Assembly (NCBI GenBank): GCA_030141605.1
Contig: JAQGDQ010001771.1
Coordinates: forward strand, 1 to 26,074
Direction: 5' to 3'
Length of the DNA stretch: 26,074 bases
Source of the DNA: Tubiluchus corallicola
Taxonomy: Eukaryota; Priapulida; Priapulimorpha; Priapulimorphida; Tubiluchidae
A model generated the notes under the pieces. The model did no database searches. It had not been told where the DNA came from and saw nothing but the letters and a program-made list of their open reading frames with translations. Positions 10,717-20,195 of this stretch are shown in pieces. How positions within the stretch are numbered: the first letter of the stretch is position 1; each line of letters starts with the position of its first letter. A program made the translations under genes and the position numbers.

Positions 10717-10722
10717 GGCTGA
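10717..10722 (-). terminator. LTR polyadenylation signal
   Basis: AATAAA on the element strand, conserved in the 3' LTR at 5042-5047. Cleavage some 15-25 nt downstream would set the R/U5 boundary near 10695-10700. Confidence 0.55.
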
Positions 10723-10786
10723 TTCCTTTATTGTCAAGAAAAAGAAGTGAAGCTGGTGTAGAGGGGGTAGATTTCAACATAAATTG

Positions 10787-10793
10787 CAGTCTG
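10787..10793 (-). promoter_or_regulatory. Initiator-like transcription start of the LTR
   Basis: The element strand reads TCAGACT, close to the arthropod-type Inr (TCA then pyrimidine-rich), about 65 nt before AATAAA. There is only a weak T/A-rich upstream region and no clear TATA box. If the A at 10792 is +1, the transcript begins AGACTGC followed directly by the arm complementary to the primer-binding site. Inferred from sequence only. Confidence 0.35.
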
Positions 10794-11224
10794 AAATAAA
10801 AGTAAATAGCAACATTTAAAACTTAATAATTAACGTAAGTTTAACATACTATAACAAAAATTAAAGCACTAACCTCATTTTATCAAATCAAAAAAAGCAA
10901 CATACCTTGACAAACTATATTATGAAATTCGAAATTTGAACTTCACCAGCAGACTATGAGACCTGAACTACTACTGCCCAACATACAATAGCCAGAACTC
11001 CTGTTACAACTCATTAACTTTAGTTGAAACCCAGTAAATGGTATGTAAATAGATTGTACAGTAAACAGTTTAAGAAATAGGTAAATTAATTTTACAGCCA
11101 AAAGATGGCAGCACCTCCCTAAGATTCTACAAGTTTCTGTTAAATCTAAGTCTTAAAAAAACATTCATTATGGCACAACTGCATAACAAAAAGTATATCA
11201 TCAAATTGTTTCCTAAACAATACA

Positions 11225-11640
11225 CTATCAATTACATAAAAAGGCAGAAGGAGCAAAATGACAAAACCTATCCTGGTCTGTCAATAGAGTAAAATGCTGA
11301 CAGTGCTAAACAGTAGAACGTATCCTGGTCTATCAATAGCATAAAAATGCTGACAGTGCAAAACGGTAAAACGCATCCTGGTCTATCAATAGCGTAAAAA
11401 CGCTGACATTGCAAAACAGTAAAACGCATCCTGGTCTATCAATAGCGTAAAAACGCTGACAGTGCTAAACGGTAAAACGCATCCTGGTCTATCAATAGCG
11501 TAAAAACGCTGACAGTGCTAAACGGTAAAAACATCCTGGTCTATCAATAGCGTAAAAGCACTGACAGTGCAAAATTACAATACGTATCCTGTTCTGTCTA
11601 AGTTAAAATGCTGGTAGCGCAAATTTAGCCTGTTTTCTAA
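11225..11640 (+). repeat. Left inverted arm: seven-unit 53-bp tandem array
   Basis: Units starting CCTGGTCTATCAATAG recur at 11272, 11324, 11377, 11430, 11483, 11535 and 11588, a 52-53 bp spacing. The last units are more diverged and are followed by a GCCTGTTTTCTAAG boundary. A distinct variant unit with GGCAGAAGGAGC sits at 11225-11270. The array is the reverse complement of 14965-15365, including the mirrored position of that variant and of the inner TTTAGCCTGTTTT border. It is therefore a terminal arm of a foldback-like element and not a free-standing minisatellite. Its outer end is cut by the BEL 5' LTR. It has no coding content. Confidence 0.9.
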
Positions 11641-11931
11641 GTTAAACGCTGAGAGAGCAAAATGATATGCAGGTACAGTGATCTAATAGCTTAGTGGAAA
11701 TGTTGCAAAAACTGTTGCAAATTTTACGTACAAATTTTAGCGAAGGCTCAAAGTGGTTAATCTTTTTTGAAAGTTTTGAAACTGATTACATAGATTGACT
11801 TAATTTGTAAGAGTTTGAATTAATTTGTATTTAAGTGACTAATTCACTGTGATGGTTGAAACAAGAAGAGAATAAGAAAGCTGATTTGAACTTTGAAAGA
11901 CTTAGTGACTGCTCAGCAGCAAAAAGCAGAG
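11641..11931. other. Interior of the foldback-like element, nothing recognised
   Basis: AT-rich, no open frame of note and no clear inverse at the right inner side (14700-14960). It may be part of the element's unique middle. Confidence 0.4.
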
Positions 11932-14215
11932 ATTATTATTATTATTAAAAATCTTTATTGAAAATTATGAAATCTGCAGGGCACAAAAGTACAGAAATGT
12001 TAAATAAGTCTTTACGTTATGTACATTAAATAAATTTCTTACTAGACAAGCTGATAATTTTGCGTTACGTAAATGTATAAAGCACAAAGTATGTAACTGC
12101 CGTCCTTAATAAAAGACACCTACAAAATGAGAAATGTTATAAGTGAATGCTTACTAAACTCTTAGCAAAAATTGTAGCCCAGTCTTAACTACCGAAAACA
12201 CACACGACTGCAAGTGTTTTTTTAACTCACTCCTAGATGGCAGACAAAAAGCTGCTCAGTCACCATAACAACGCCAAATCTAGCAACGCCCATTAGGGCA
12301 GTGTGATGTTAACACCATGGCAACCCATTGTTTCAGCTAAACCGTGGTTTGCTTCAGCGGGAAATTTAACACAATTTTTGTACAAATTATTAGAGCACGA
12401 AAAGTTTATGTCCAGCATTTGCATAAATAACATTTTGCGGTTGGCTATTTCATTATAGTAATATGTAATAATTCTGTAACACTACTGTTTTGGTATAAGA
12501 TTTTATTGAAGATATATATTCTCCCATAAGGGGAGTGAAATGCAAGACAGATGCAGAACAGTGGTGACCACAATGTACAAAAAATGTTGCAATAAACATG
12601 AACATTAATATTAAAGAAGAGTAACAAAGTTAATACTATTTAAAGCGCTGGTGTTTGAAATGAAAGACTGCAATTAAACAAAAAATTGAGTGTTCAAAGA
12701 ATTATCTGGGATATGGTTACCGTGCAGGAACGAACGTGCAAATTTATTTTTTTGCAAGACTGTAAAGATTGGTGTTAAAAGCTGACAAGGGAGTGCAGAG
12801 ATTTGTAAATAAGTCATGTCTGACCTGGTGGCAAAGAGGGTAGCTAATTAAATAATGACCAACTGTTTCATAAGCAGAACCACATTGACAATTAGGTGAT
12901 ACTAGCGACCCATCGTAATTTTTACATTTTCTGAGTATGTAAAAAAATCATAGTTAAGTTGAAATAAAACAACTCTAATTCTCGTATGTTGTACAGAGGA
13001 ATTTCGAGTAGCGTTTGAAAAGTAAGCATTTAAACACATGTTATTCTTTGAAGATGTGTAAAGAGTTAGAGATATCAAGAGGTAAATTATTCCAGCACTT
13101 AACTGAGGCAAGAAAAAAGAATTTACAAAAGCATTTGAGCGGCAGGTGTAATTAGAAAGTTTTCATTATTACGGACTGGATACAATTGAATCTCCTTTAC
13201 ACGAGGAGGCAAAATATTGAAAAGGTACTGGGGAGCTAAGCGATTCACAATTTTATATAAGGTGCATTAACGGAAACATTTGAAGCGCTTAGAAAAGCGG
13301 ACCAATCCTGCTTCAAACAAAATGTTTGAATGATTGGAACCTGACAGCACTGTAACACATGTGCGCTGCACTCAACTGAATATTATCAACTGGAGATTCA
13401 ACATTACGACTTAATCTGGACCATTTAATACTGTCGTACTCCAAAGTGAGTAAATAATAGTTTGAAAGTTGCAGTATAGTGGCTAGGCCTCCTAGTTTTG
13501 GCTGAACTGATGCGATTATCTCGTTTACGTGTTGTTGCCATTTTAGATCACACGGAACCAGGAGCTTAAAAAATCAACATGTTTTAAAGCTATATTATTA
13601 AAATAAAGTGGCATACGATAATGTTGCCGGATTTTACGAGAGAAGAGCATTACTTTCTGTGGATTAAATGTAACACACCCTGTATCAACACAGTGTTGCA
13701 AGGTCTCTAAATCGGAATTTAGATGCAAAGCGGAATCTACTGGGTCTGTGACTGTATCCATTATGGAAGTATCATCGGCAAAAAAACATATGTCACACTG
13801 TATATTATGTGTAATGTCATTTACACAGACAAGAAACAAAAGAGAGCCCAAAATAGAGCCCTGGGGCACCCCAGCAGCCAGGGACAAAGAACCTGATGAG
13901 GCGCCTTCCATATCAACTTGTTGACTACGACAAGATAAATAGTAAGGGACCACTGATGCCAAGCTAAGATAATTTGAATATTAGAACTTTGTGCCAGACC
14001 TTGTCAAAAGCTTTACTTACATCGAGAAAAGCTGCCCACACCTTATATCCAGAATCTAGATCAGAGTATATTTTGTGGACAATGGGTACCAATTGCTTGC
14101 TGTCCCGAAGGACATAAATTGTTATTACCTCATAAATCAGCCTGTGTCTGTTTGTTATCTTTTTGCAAAAGCCATTATAAATGATTTTGATCACTTTTTG
14201 TGATTTCATTCACCA
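11932..14215 (-). pseudogene. 5'-truncated CR1/L2-like LINE remnant
   Basis: This is a non-LTR retrotransposon fragment on the minus strand. The 13964-14209 frame contains RT motif A (VWAAFLDVSKAFDKVWH, residues 57-73). After a break near 13963 that loses a few residues, the 13543-13962 frame has GVPQGSILG (31-39), a VNDI block and the catalytic FADD (61-64). Further degraded frames (13000-13210) keep the C-terminal pattern PPRV...PVRNNENF and a W-N-LP-like block. The QLVPIVHKIYSDLDSG...FLDVSKAFD wording resembles CR1/L2/Rex1-type RTs. Everything upstream of motif A, including endonuclease, is absent, the usual 5' truncation. The 3' end is uncertain. One candidate is an AATAAA (11954-11959) followed by an (AAT)5-like tail at 11932-11946; another AATAAA lies at 12502-12507. 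Confidence 0.85.
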
Positions 14216-14964
14216 TTAAATGCCTTTCTCCTTTTAACAACAGAAAGAACAACATAAAAAAATGAGAATGTCAACGATAGGAAAAATGCGAGCGACAAAT
14301 ATTCCACTCTGGAATACAAAAAATAGAACGGCCGTTATTTTTATGATATGAGTCATAAGTTTACTTATTCTCTGCTTCGAAAAATGACATTGCACAAGAT
14401 TTGTAAATTTATTTTTAGATAAACACATAGGTTGTCACGGATTCCCGTGATTGAGTTCAACTCTGCTGCTAGACTTCATTTACAGTATTGCAACTTAGTT
14501 TATTCAGGTTCCTACAACCTTTGCAAATCCACTTACAGTCACTCAGGCTGTAATTTTATATTAGGCTAATCTTGAATTATTTATAAGGGCTTCATTCTAA
14601 AGTTATAAATTTCATCGTCACTGTACAGACAGGTGACGATTTGACGCTTGCTATTACTATAAGCAAACGTCATATGGACCTCCTCTTTCGTTAGGCTATT
14701 TTTTAGCAGTTTTTCAATAGTTATGTGCTGATTTGGCCGTCATATATCTAACATTATTGTATTGCGCTTATGACATTAAATATGTGATAAAGTGATTAAC
14801 TATATATGGTTGGTTGTCCATCTGTGTTCTATTTAATGTTAGTGCTGTGATAAAAAGTAATAATGTAAATGCGCCAAATCATGTAAGTTACAACAAATTA
14901 TATTTGGGTGGCCACTGCTTCTAATCAAATGGTTGCGCGGTTTTTCTTTCAAAGACACAACTCA
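14216..14964. other. Non-coding stretch, nothing recognised
   Basis: AT-rich DNA between the truncated end of the LINE and the right 53-bp array. No open frame over 65 codons and no recognised repeat. It is presumably the interior of the foldback-like element. Confidence 0.45.
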
Positions 14965-15365
14965 AAAAACAGGCTAAAATTGTGCTATAAGAATTTTAAC
15001 GTAGATAGACCAGGATGCATTTTATCATTTTGCACCGTCAACATTTTACTCTATTGACAGACCAGGATGCGTTTAATCATTTTGCACAGTCAGCGGTTCT
15101 ACACAATTGCCAGACCAGGATACGTTCTACCATTTAGCACAGTCAGCATTTTACTCTATTGACAGACTAGGATAAGTCCCATCATTTTGCTCGGTCAGCG
15201 TGTTTCTCTATTGAAAAACCGGGATAGATTTTGTCATTTCGCTCCTTCTGCCTTTTTACGTAATTGATAGACTGGGACAAGTTTTGTCATTTTGCACCAT
15301 AAGCGTTTTTACTTAATGAACAGTCCTAGTTTTATCATGGTTTTCTGTCAGCGTTTTTCCTTAAA
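14965..15365 (-). repeat. Right inverted arm: 53-bp tandem array
   Basis: Units with GACCAGGAT or a close variant recur at about 15009, 15061, 15114, 15166, 15218, 15271 and 15323, spacing 52-53 bp. They are the reverse complement of the left array's units. The variant GCTCCTTCTGCCTTTTTACG at 15241-15260 mirrors 11237-11256, and the inner border (AGGCTAAAATTG, about 14973) mirrors 11618-11634. Beyond 15275 the array continues for about 90 bp that the left arm lacks, because there the BEL element begins. Copies are more diverged here than on the left. Confidence 0.9.
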
Positions 15366-16590
15366 GCATTTCTATAACATTTAAGTTGCAACAGACGTTG
15401 AAAAAAACACCTCTGAGTTTTTAATGGTATGCTTTTTGGCCGAATGTAATTCGTGATAGCAATGTTATACCCCATAATTGCTTCTAAATGAATTCTCAAT
15501 CTAAAGATCGTAACAGAATTATTGGGCACATTGAGCTATTGTCGGTTTACTGACACAAGATTTTAATAACTACACAAGCAAAACCTGTTCTAAGATAAAT
15601 ATTGTCTACACTTACAGAGCTTTATTGTTTAACTCTTTACCTGACGTCTCGTCGGGTGTTCACATGTGGAATATTTACACATGAATATTAGAATGCGTAA
15701 AAATATTCTTCTTCACTGCCAAGTGCACATGAAAACATTTCAAACATGCTCAAAGTTAATAAACGGAATTTGAAAACGTCTTGAAGCAGTAATATTTACC
15801 AAAAGCTGGCAATTCTATAAATGAACATCTTAGGTGATTGAAAAGAAACTTTTTGCGCTTTAAATTAAGAATAATTTGAAAGTACTAGTCTGAACATGCC
15901 ATATGAACCGCCATTGCAAGAGATCTCGGCTGTTACTTAATAACAAACAAAATTAAGATTAAAATCGTTCATTGTGTGTAGTTTGGGCGCCAATCTGCTG
16001 GGTATAATGGAAACTGGTACTTTTCAAAATCGTAATGATTAACACAATAAAGATGCATTTGTATGCAGAAAACTTGACTCAAGTGTTTAAAAACTTTTTT
16101 TCGAAAGCAAGGTGTGAGTAAAGTGATTTGCACAAAGCATTAAAGATTATAATTAATTATTGATTATGATTATTTTATTATATTTTGACAATTTTGAAAT
16201 TATAATGAATGACTTTGGCTTAGTTCTAGCCAATTTTTTCGGGCATGTCGAATTTAATTCAACAACTACACATGAACAGCACTTTATACCACAAATAACA
16301 AACTCAACATTAATTTTCGTGGAAAGGAGCTATTTACTACTGAAGTTACCAATGTGAACATAATAATGGAACGTAAGCAATGGCAATTCGAATGCATACC
16401 ATTCGTTAACATTTCATATAATAATAAAAAAATAGGCATATCATATCTAGAAAGGTGCACTTTCTGCTTTTCGGGTGTCCCAATTCTGCTATCACCGTTA
16501 ATCTTATTACAAAATCATTGTCTCAGTGAAAGCTCTGGCACGAAAAACGGTAGGACAGTTCTGAGACGTGCGTGCAAAAAACCAAGATTC
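15366..16590. other. Non-coding stretch, nothing recognised
   Basis: AT-rich with open frames under 80 codons and no recognised protein similarity. A small imperfect hairpin (CCTGACG tct CGTCGGG) lies near 15640-15657. The outer end of the right foldback arm probably falls in the first part, but I cannot place it without its left partner. Confidence 0.45.
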
Positions 16591-16596
16591 TAGAAT

Positions 16597-16635
16597 GCGC
16601 AAAAACTTGAGATTTTATTGAAATAAGTTTTGCGC
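16597..16635. repeat. Hairpin with 11-12 bp stem
   Basis: GCGCAAAAACTT (16597-16608) faces AAGTTTTGCGC (16625-16635) across a 16-nt AT-rich loop; one A is unpaired. TTCTAGA words also flank it on both sides (16588 and 16654). It sits just outside the outer inverted segment A and may mark an element end. Confidence 0.6.
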
Positions 16636-16639
16636 ACAA

Positions 16640-17060
16640 AATTTTCCTCAAACTTCTAGAGTGCAGAACTAAAGGAGGCGGAGCAAAACTGCTGCTGATC
16701 ATAGCCGTCACGGTCACGGCTCTGGCTATGGTAGACAACTGCCAGTTTCTGGGCGTGAGCACTTGCTGTCAGACTTTCTGGGCGTGTCTTTTTCCGCTAT
16801 ATTTCCACCTGACAACCCAAGCAAATCATTTGCCTTGCAATTTTCGTGTGGCGAGCGTGAAAAACCTGCCAATAGAGGCATCTTTGCAAATTAGTATGTA
16901 CACTTAATTTCAGTGAAAGATTTAGCGTCTTTATGTGGAAGTGAAACGTGTCCATTAGCGTTTTTACGAACATTTTGTTCTTTTTACAAATTTTTAGTGA
17001 AATAGAAGTTTCATTGGTGTGATTTTGTCTTAAACTTGAAAATTTTTGGTATCGCATTTT
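16640..17060 (+). repeat. Outer inverted segment A (pairs with A')
   Basis: This is the reverse complement of 23165-23535 by eye. Matching blocks include GGAGGCGGAGCAAA, GATCATAGCCGTCACGGTCA, GACAACCCAAGCAAATCATTTGCC and GTGTGATTTTGTCTTAAA. The 132-codon minus-strand open frame here has no equivalent open frame in A', so I treat the segment as non-coding. AGCCGTCACGGTCACGGCT (16702-16720) is itself nearly palindromic and is retained in A'. Confidence 0.82.
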
Positions 17061-17689
17061 TGTGTGACGTAAAGTGTTTTTATACAGTGATTTTTTGCGC
17101 ATTGCATTTTGATCTTTTTTTGTTCTTTCCAAAATAGAGGCTGCGCTGCGTACAAGTGAAATCATGTGAATTTGTGAGTGACGTATAAGAATCAAGATAG
17201 TAAGAGTACGGTTGCTTCTTTGCTCTATTCATTAAATAATAATAATATAATAATAATTCATTAACCTTATTTTTCTGTAATCATTATTTTTTTCTTTTAT
17301 CAAATAAATTAACTCCCTTTGTTCGGTTTCATTATGAAACTGAATAATATTCATTGTTTGCTTGTGATTATTCCTATTAAACCTGATGAAGTATTTTCTG
17401 ATTTTATAAAAGTTTCTGAGATTCTTATCGTTTAAAGTAAATGACTCTTATCGTTTATAGTAAATATATAATATATTTATAGTATATATTATATAGAATA
17501 TAATTTAAAAATTGTTTAATGAAACTGACTAAAAAGATGATAATGATAATAGTAATGAAAATAAAATGACTATAATCATAAGAAAATATCAAAAAGGAAA
17601 ATACTTCAGGTTACGTTTCTCTTGGAGTTTTCTTGTAGTGTAGTGCACAGAAAAACATAATTATGCAAATTACATGGAAACTTGAGCAC
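17061..17689. other. AT-rich interval between A and X'
   Basis: Lies between segment A and arm X'1, whereas on the right A' directly adjoins arm X2. It therefore looks like an insertion in the left copy or a deletion in the right one. It contains AAT/ATA microsatellite (17235-17262) and TATA-rich sequence near 17460-17500. No gene seen. Confidence 0.55.
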
Positions 17690-18507
17690 TGCAAAGGGAT
17701 GGAGCTCGTTAAGATGATTGATTTTGATTGTTGTTGACAAATTGGCTGTTGCTAGCTTATAGGGCCTACATCTTAGCTATCAGAGCATAAAAGATAAGAA
17801 TTTTGGTTTCTAACTATAGGTTTTCAAGGCTAGTAAATACATATCTGATGCTTAAATGCACCTATGATTGCATTGCTTTTCAAAATGGCAGCTAAAATAG
17901 CTGCAAATTTTGCATGAAATAATGCAATTGCTTGTTTTACCATAAAAGCGCTGAGACTTTACACAATGCAAAAACCCATTCTGTTGAATAATTCTAGATA
18001 TGAAGTCATTCCAGAATTATCCAATATGGTCACAGCATTCAAAATGGCGGACAAGATGGCTGTTGCCAGCTCACAATGCCCATATCTTTCAGTAATTGTA
18101 AACAGTCTACATGTTTTGTCAACTAACATGCACAAACTGTCATATCGTAGCAAGGTTATGTGTAACTGCTGGTATGGTTTCTCGAATGAATATTATAGGT
18201 ACAGTACTATATAATGTGCTAGGTGTATAATTATTCTCTGGTTAATGTCCTGAACAGGAGATGCATCCAGTACATAGATTTTCATGAAATTGTGAATTCC
18301 ATAGGCCCCAGAAAAGAACAAGTTCTGTCAGCTCTTACTGCTTGCGACCAGATTTCAGATTTTGCCAGGAAAGGAAAAAGATAGCCTTCTCTACGTGATA
18401 TGAGCTGAAGAGGTAACAGAATTTTTTTACTCTAATCTTGTTCCTAGAGCTAAGCTGCTGACTTACGACGTGTTTATGCTAAAACATTGAACTATACTCT
18501 GGTATGG
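17690..18507 (-). repeat. Inverted-repeat arm X'1
   Basis: Matches 21480-22307 in the same orientation over most of its length and is the reverse complement of 19200-20100. Shared blocks include CATTCAAAATGGCGGACAAG, TAGTTGACAAA words in inverse and ATGAATATT..AGGTAC. Multiple substitutions and small indels separate the copies. The short open frames differ from copy to copy, so it is non-coding. Confidence 0.88.
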
Positions 18508-19199
18508 CAAAGAGAACACATGCATCCATGTGACGGTTGACAAAGCACAAAAATACTTATCCACAAGGAAGAAAGTGTCATTCGATGCAATATTGAAGCA
18601 TGCCATACAGGTTGCAAATCAGGCAGAACTTTTGGGACAAGGCATTAATCCCTGTCCAAAGAAAAATTTTGCTAATACAAAGTCTAAGTCATCAAAAGAG
18701 CATCAAAAACTTAAAATAACTTGTTACAAGCAAGCGAAATGGCGCTGCAGCAGATGCAAACATGCCCAAGCAAGTAATGTTTGCACTATGTATACATTTG
18801 CTTCAAAATAAGATTACAAGTCGCTTTTAATAAATATGTAATTATAATAACAATAATAGTAGCAATAATAATAATATGTAGTAACAATAATAAACAGGTG
18901 TTCGTGATAACATTACTACTAAACACACATTCACTTTTTCTAAAAAACAATTTGCTTGAACACAATTACATATACCACAGTACTATTTTCTTTGCTTGCA
19001 ATATCATTTAATCAGCTGTTGAATACGAAGATCATTGTTACTTCTTTGTTAATTAAGTAAAACTTTTCCAGCCTGACTTACGGTGATGGTAAAATTTTGA
19101 GCAAGAATCAAATCCAGGTACCAACATTACTACTTGATTTGCTCCAACGTTGCATCTTCTGACTTTCTCCTTGAGGACAAGTGTTTATGTCATTTGACG
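18508..19199. repeat. Palindrome centre S, with an unassigned short open frame
   Basis: The left half (18520-18700) is roughly the reverse complement of the right half (19030-19190). For example CAAGGAAGAAAGTGTCATTC on the left faces CAAGGAGAAAGTCAGAAGAT on the inverted right. S is therefore the middle of the X'1-X1 palindrome. Its centre near 18840-18900 is AAT/ACA simple repeat. A 93-codon plus-strand frame (18530-18811) with a CxxC pair (RCSRC) lies in the left half. I recognise no family, and the related stretch at 23580-23880 has stops, so it is probably not a gene. Confidence 0.7.
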
Positions 19200-20195
19200 A
19201 CTGTGTATGTGTTGACTTTGTCATACTAGAACGTAACAAAATAGTAAAGCACAAATGTGAGGTAAGTCAAATGCTTGGCTCTAGGAATAATGCTTAGAGA
19301 CACCAATTTTCAACACTTACCATGTAGCCAGGCTATTTTTTTCCTTTCCTGTCAGAATCTAAAATCTGATCTCAGGCAGTATGAGCTGGCAAATTTGATT
19401 CTATCCAGGTCCTACGGTTTTCTGAAACGAAATTTCCTGAAAAGCTATATGCCTTGTGTTTTTTCCTGCTTCGGACATTAAGCAGAGAATATCAATTCAC
19501 CTAACACATGATATGATACTGTACCTAAAATATTCATTCGAGAAGCAGTACCAGCGTTCAAACATAACCTTGCCCCACTGTGACAGTATTAGTTGCATAT
19601 TAGTTGACAAACCAGGTAGACTTTATTTACAATTCCTAAAAGATATGACCCTTATGAGCTGACAACAGCTATTTTTTTCAGCCATCTTGAATGTGGCCAC
19701 GTTCGATAATTTTCCTTTGGTTTCATATCTAAAATTAATCAACCGGTTGGGAATTAGCATTTTGCAAAGTTTCATGCTTTCAAGGTTAACAAGCAATTCC
19801 ATCATTTTGTGCAACACTTACAGCCATTTTGAAATTGGGTGTAATCGTAGAGGCATATGAGCTTCAGATATGGATTCATGACCTTGATTCCTATATTTAC
19901 ACACAAAAATCCTTATCCTTTATGCTCCTATAGCTAAGATTTAGACCTTTTTAACCTAGCAATAGCCATATTGTGTTAGCCAACTAGAAAATTGCTGTCA
20001 TATTGGGCGAATTTCGAATGGCTCCATATTAAAATTGCTCACCTTAACGAACTGTAGCATTGTGCAAACAAACGCTTAATGCATTTAAAGCAAAGAGAGG
20101 ATTTTTTGACATTCTGGTGACTATATACCCATTCATTGTTAACGTCTATCTTTGACATACCCTTACATTTTGACGTCATAATTAGGCAACTTGAA
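19200..20195 (+). repeat. Inverted-repeat arm X1
   Basis: Direct copy of 22318-23165 and inverse of 21350-22307. Shared landmarks are GTTGACTTTGTCATACTAGA at the start, TAAGCAGAGAATATCAATTC, GAATTAGCATTTTGCAAAG, ATTGGGCGAATTTCGAATGG and, at the Y side, GACGTCATAATTAGGCAACT. No conserved open frame. With X'2 it encloses segment Y1. Confidence 0.9.

Larger units (their letters stand above)
4543..11224 (-). mobile_element. BEL/Pao LTR retrotransposon, degenerate
   Basis: This is a complete but decayed LTR retrotransposon read on the minus strand. Its LTRs are direct repeats, TG...CA in both orientations, at 4543-5502 (3') and 10649-11224 (5'). The internal order is gag with DUF1759-like region, zinc knuckles, DUF1758-like aspartic protease (DSGSS), RT (YVDD), RNase H, HHCC-type integrase and C-terminal DUF5641. 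That order is diagnostic of BEL/Pao. I see no envelope gene. Coding is broken by at least six frameshifts, several stops and one large RT deletion, so this copy cannot act on its own. No target-site duplication is visible: the outer 5 bases are GTGTG on the left and CTATC on the right. The element interrupts the left arm of the 53-bp-repeat foldback structure. Confidence 0.95.
10649..11224 (-). repeat. BEL/Pao 5' LTR
   Basis: This is the 576-bp partner of 4543-5502, with TG...CA ends on both strands. It lacks the 416-bp nested insertion and holds about 77 bp (11003-11079) that the other LTR lacks. On the element strand the order is an A/T-rich upstream part, an initiator-like TCAGACT (10787-10793), the AATTTATGTTGAAA arm (10785-10772), AATAAA (10722-10717) and the end CAAAACA. 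That fits a short R region of roughly 80-100 nt. The base change at 10673-10675 turns the gag-frame ATG of the other LTR into CTG. The outer flank runs straight into the 53-bp repeat array. Confidence 0.93.

Noticed and set aside
4543-11224. Envelope gene or retroviral nature of the BEL element
   Set aside because: The 3' LTR follows the DUF5641 stop within about 30 bp, leaving no room for an envelope frame.
11225-11640. CRISPR-like regular repeat array
   Set aside because: The 53-bp units are contiguous without unique spacers, the context is eukaryotic and an inverted partner exists, so it is a minisatellite arm.
16797-17195. 132-codon minus-strand frame in segment A
   Set aside because: The inverted copy A' does not keep the frame and no domain is recognisable; it is composition-driven.
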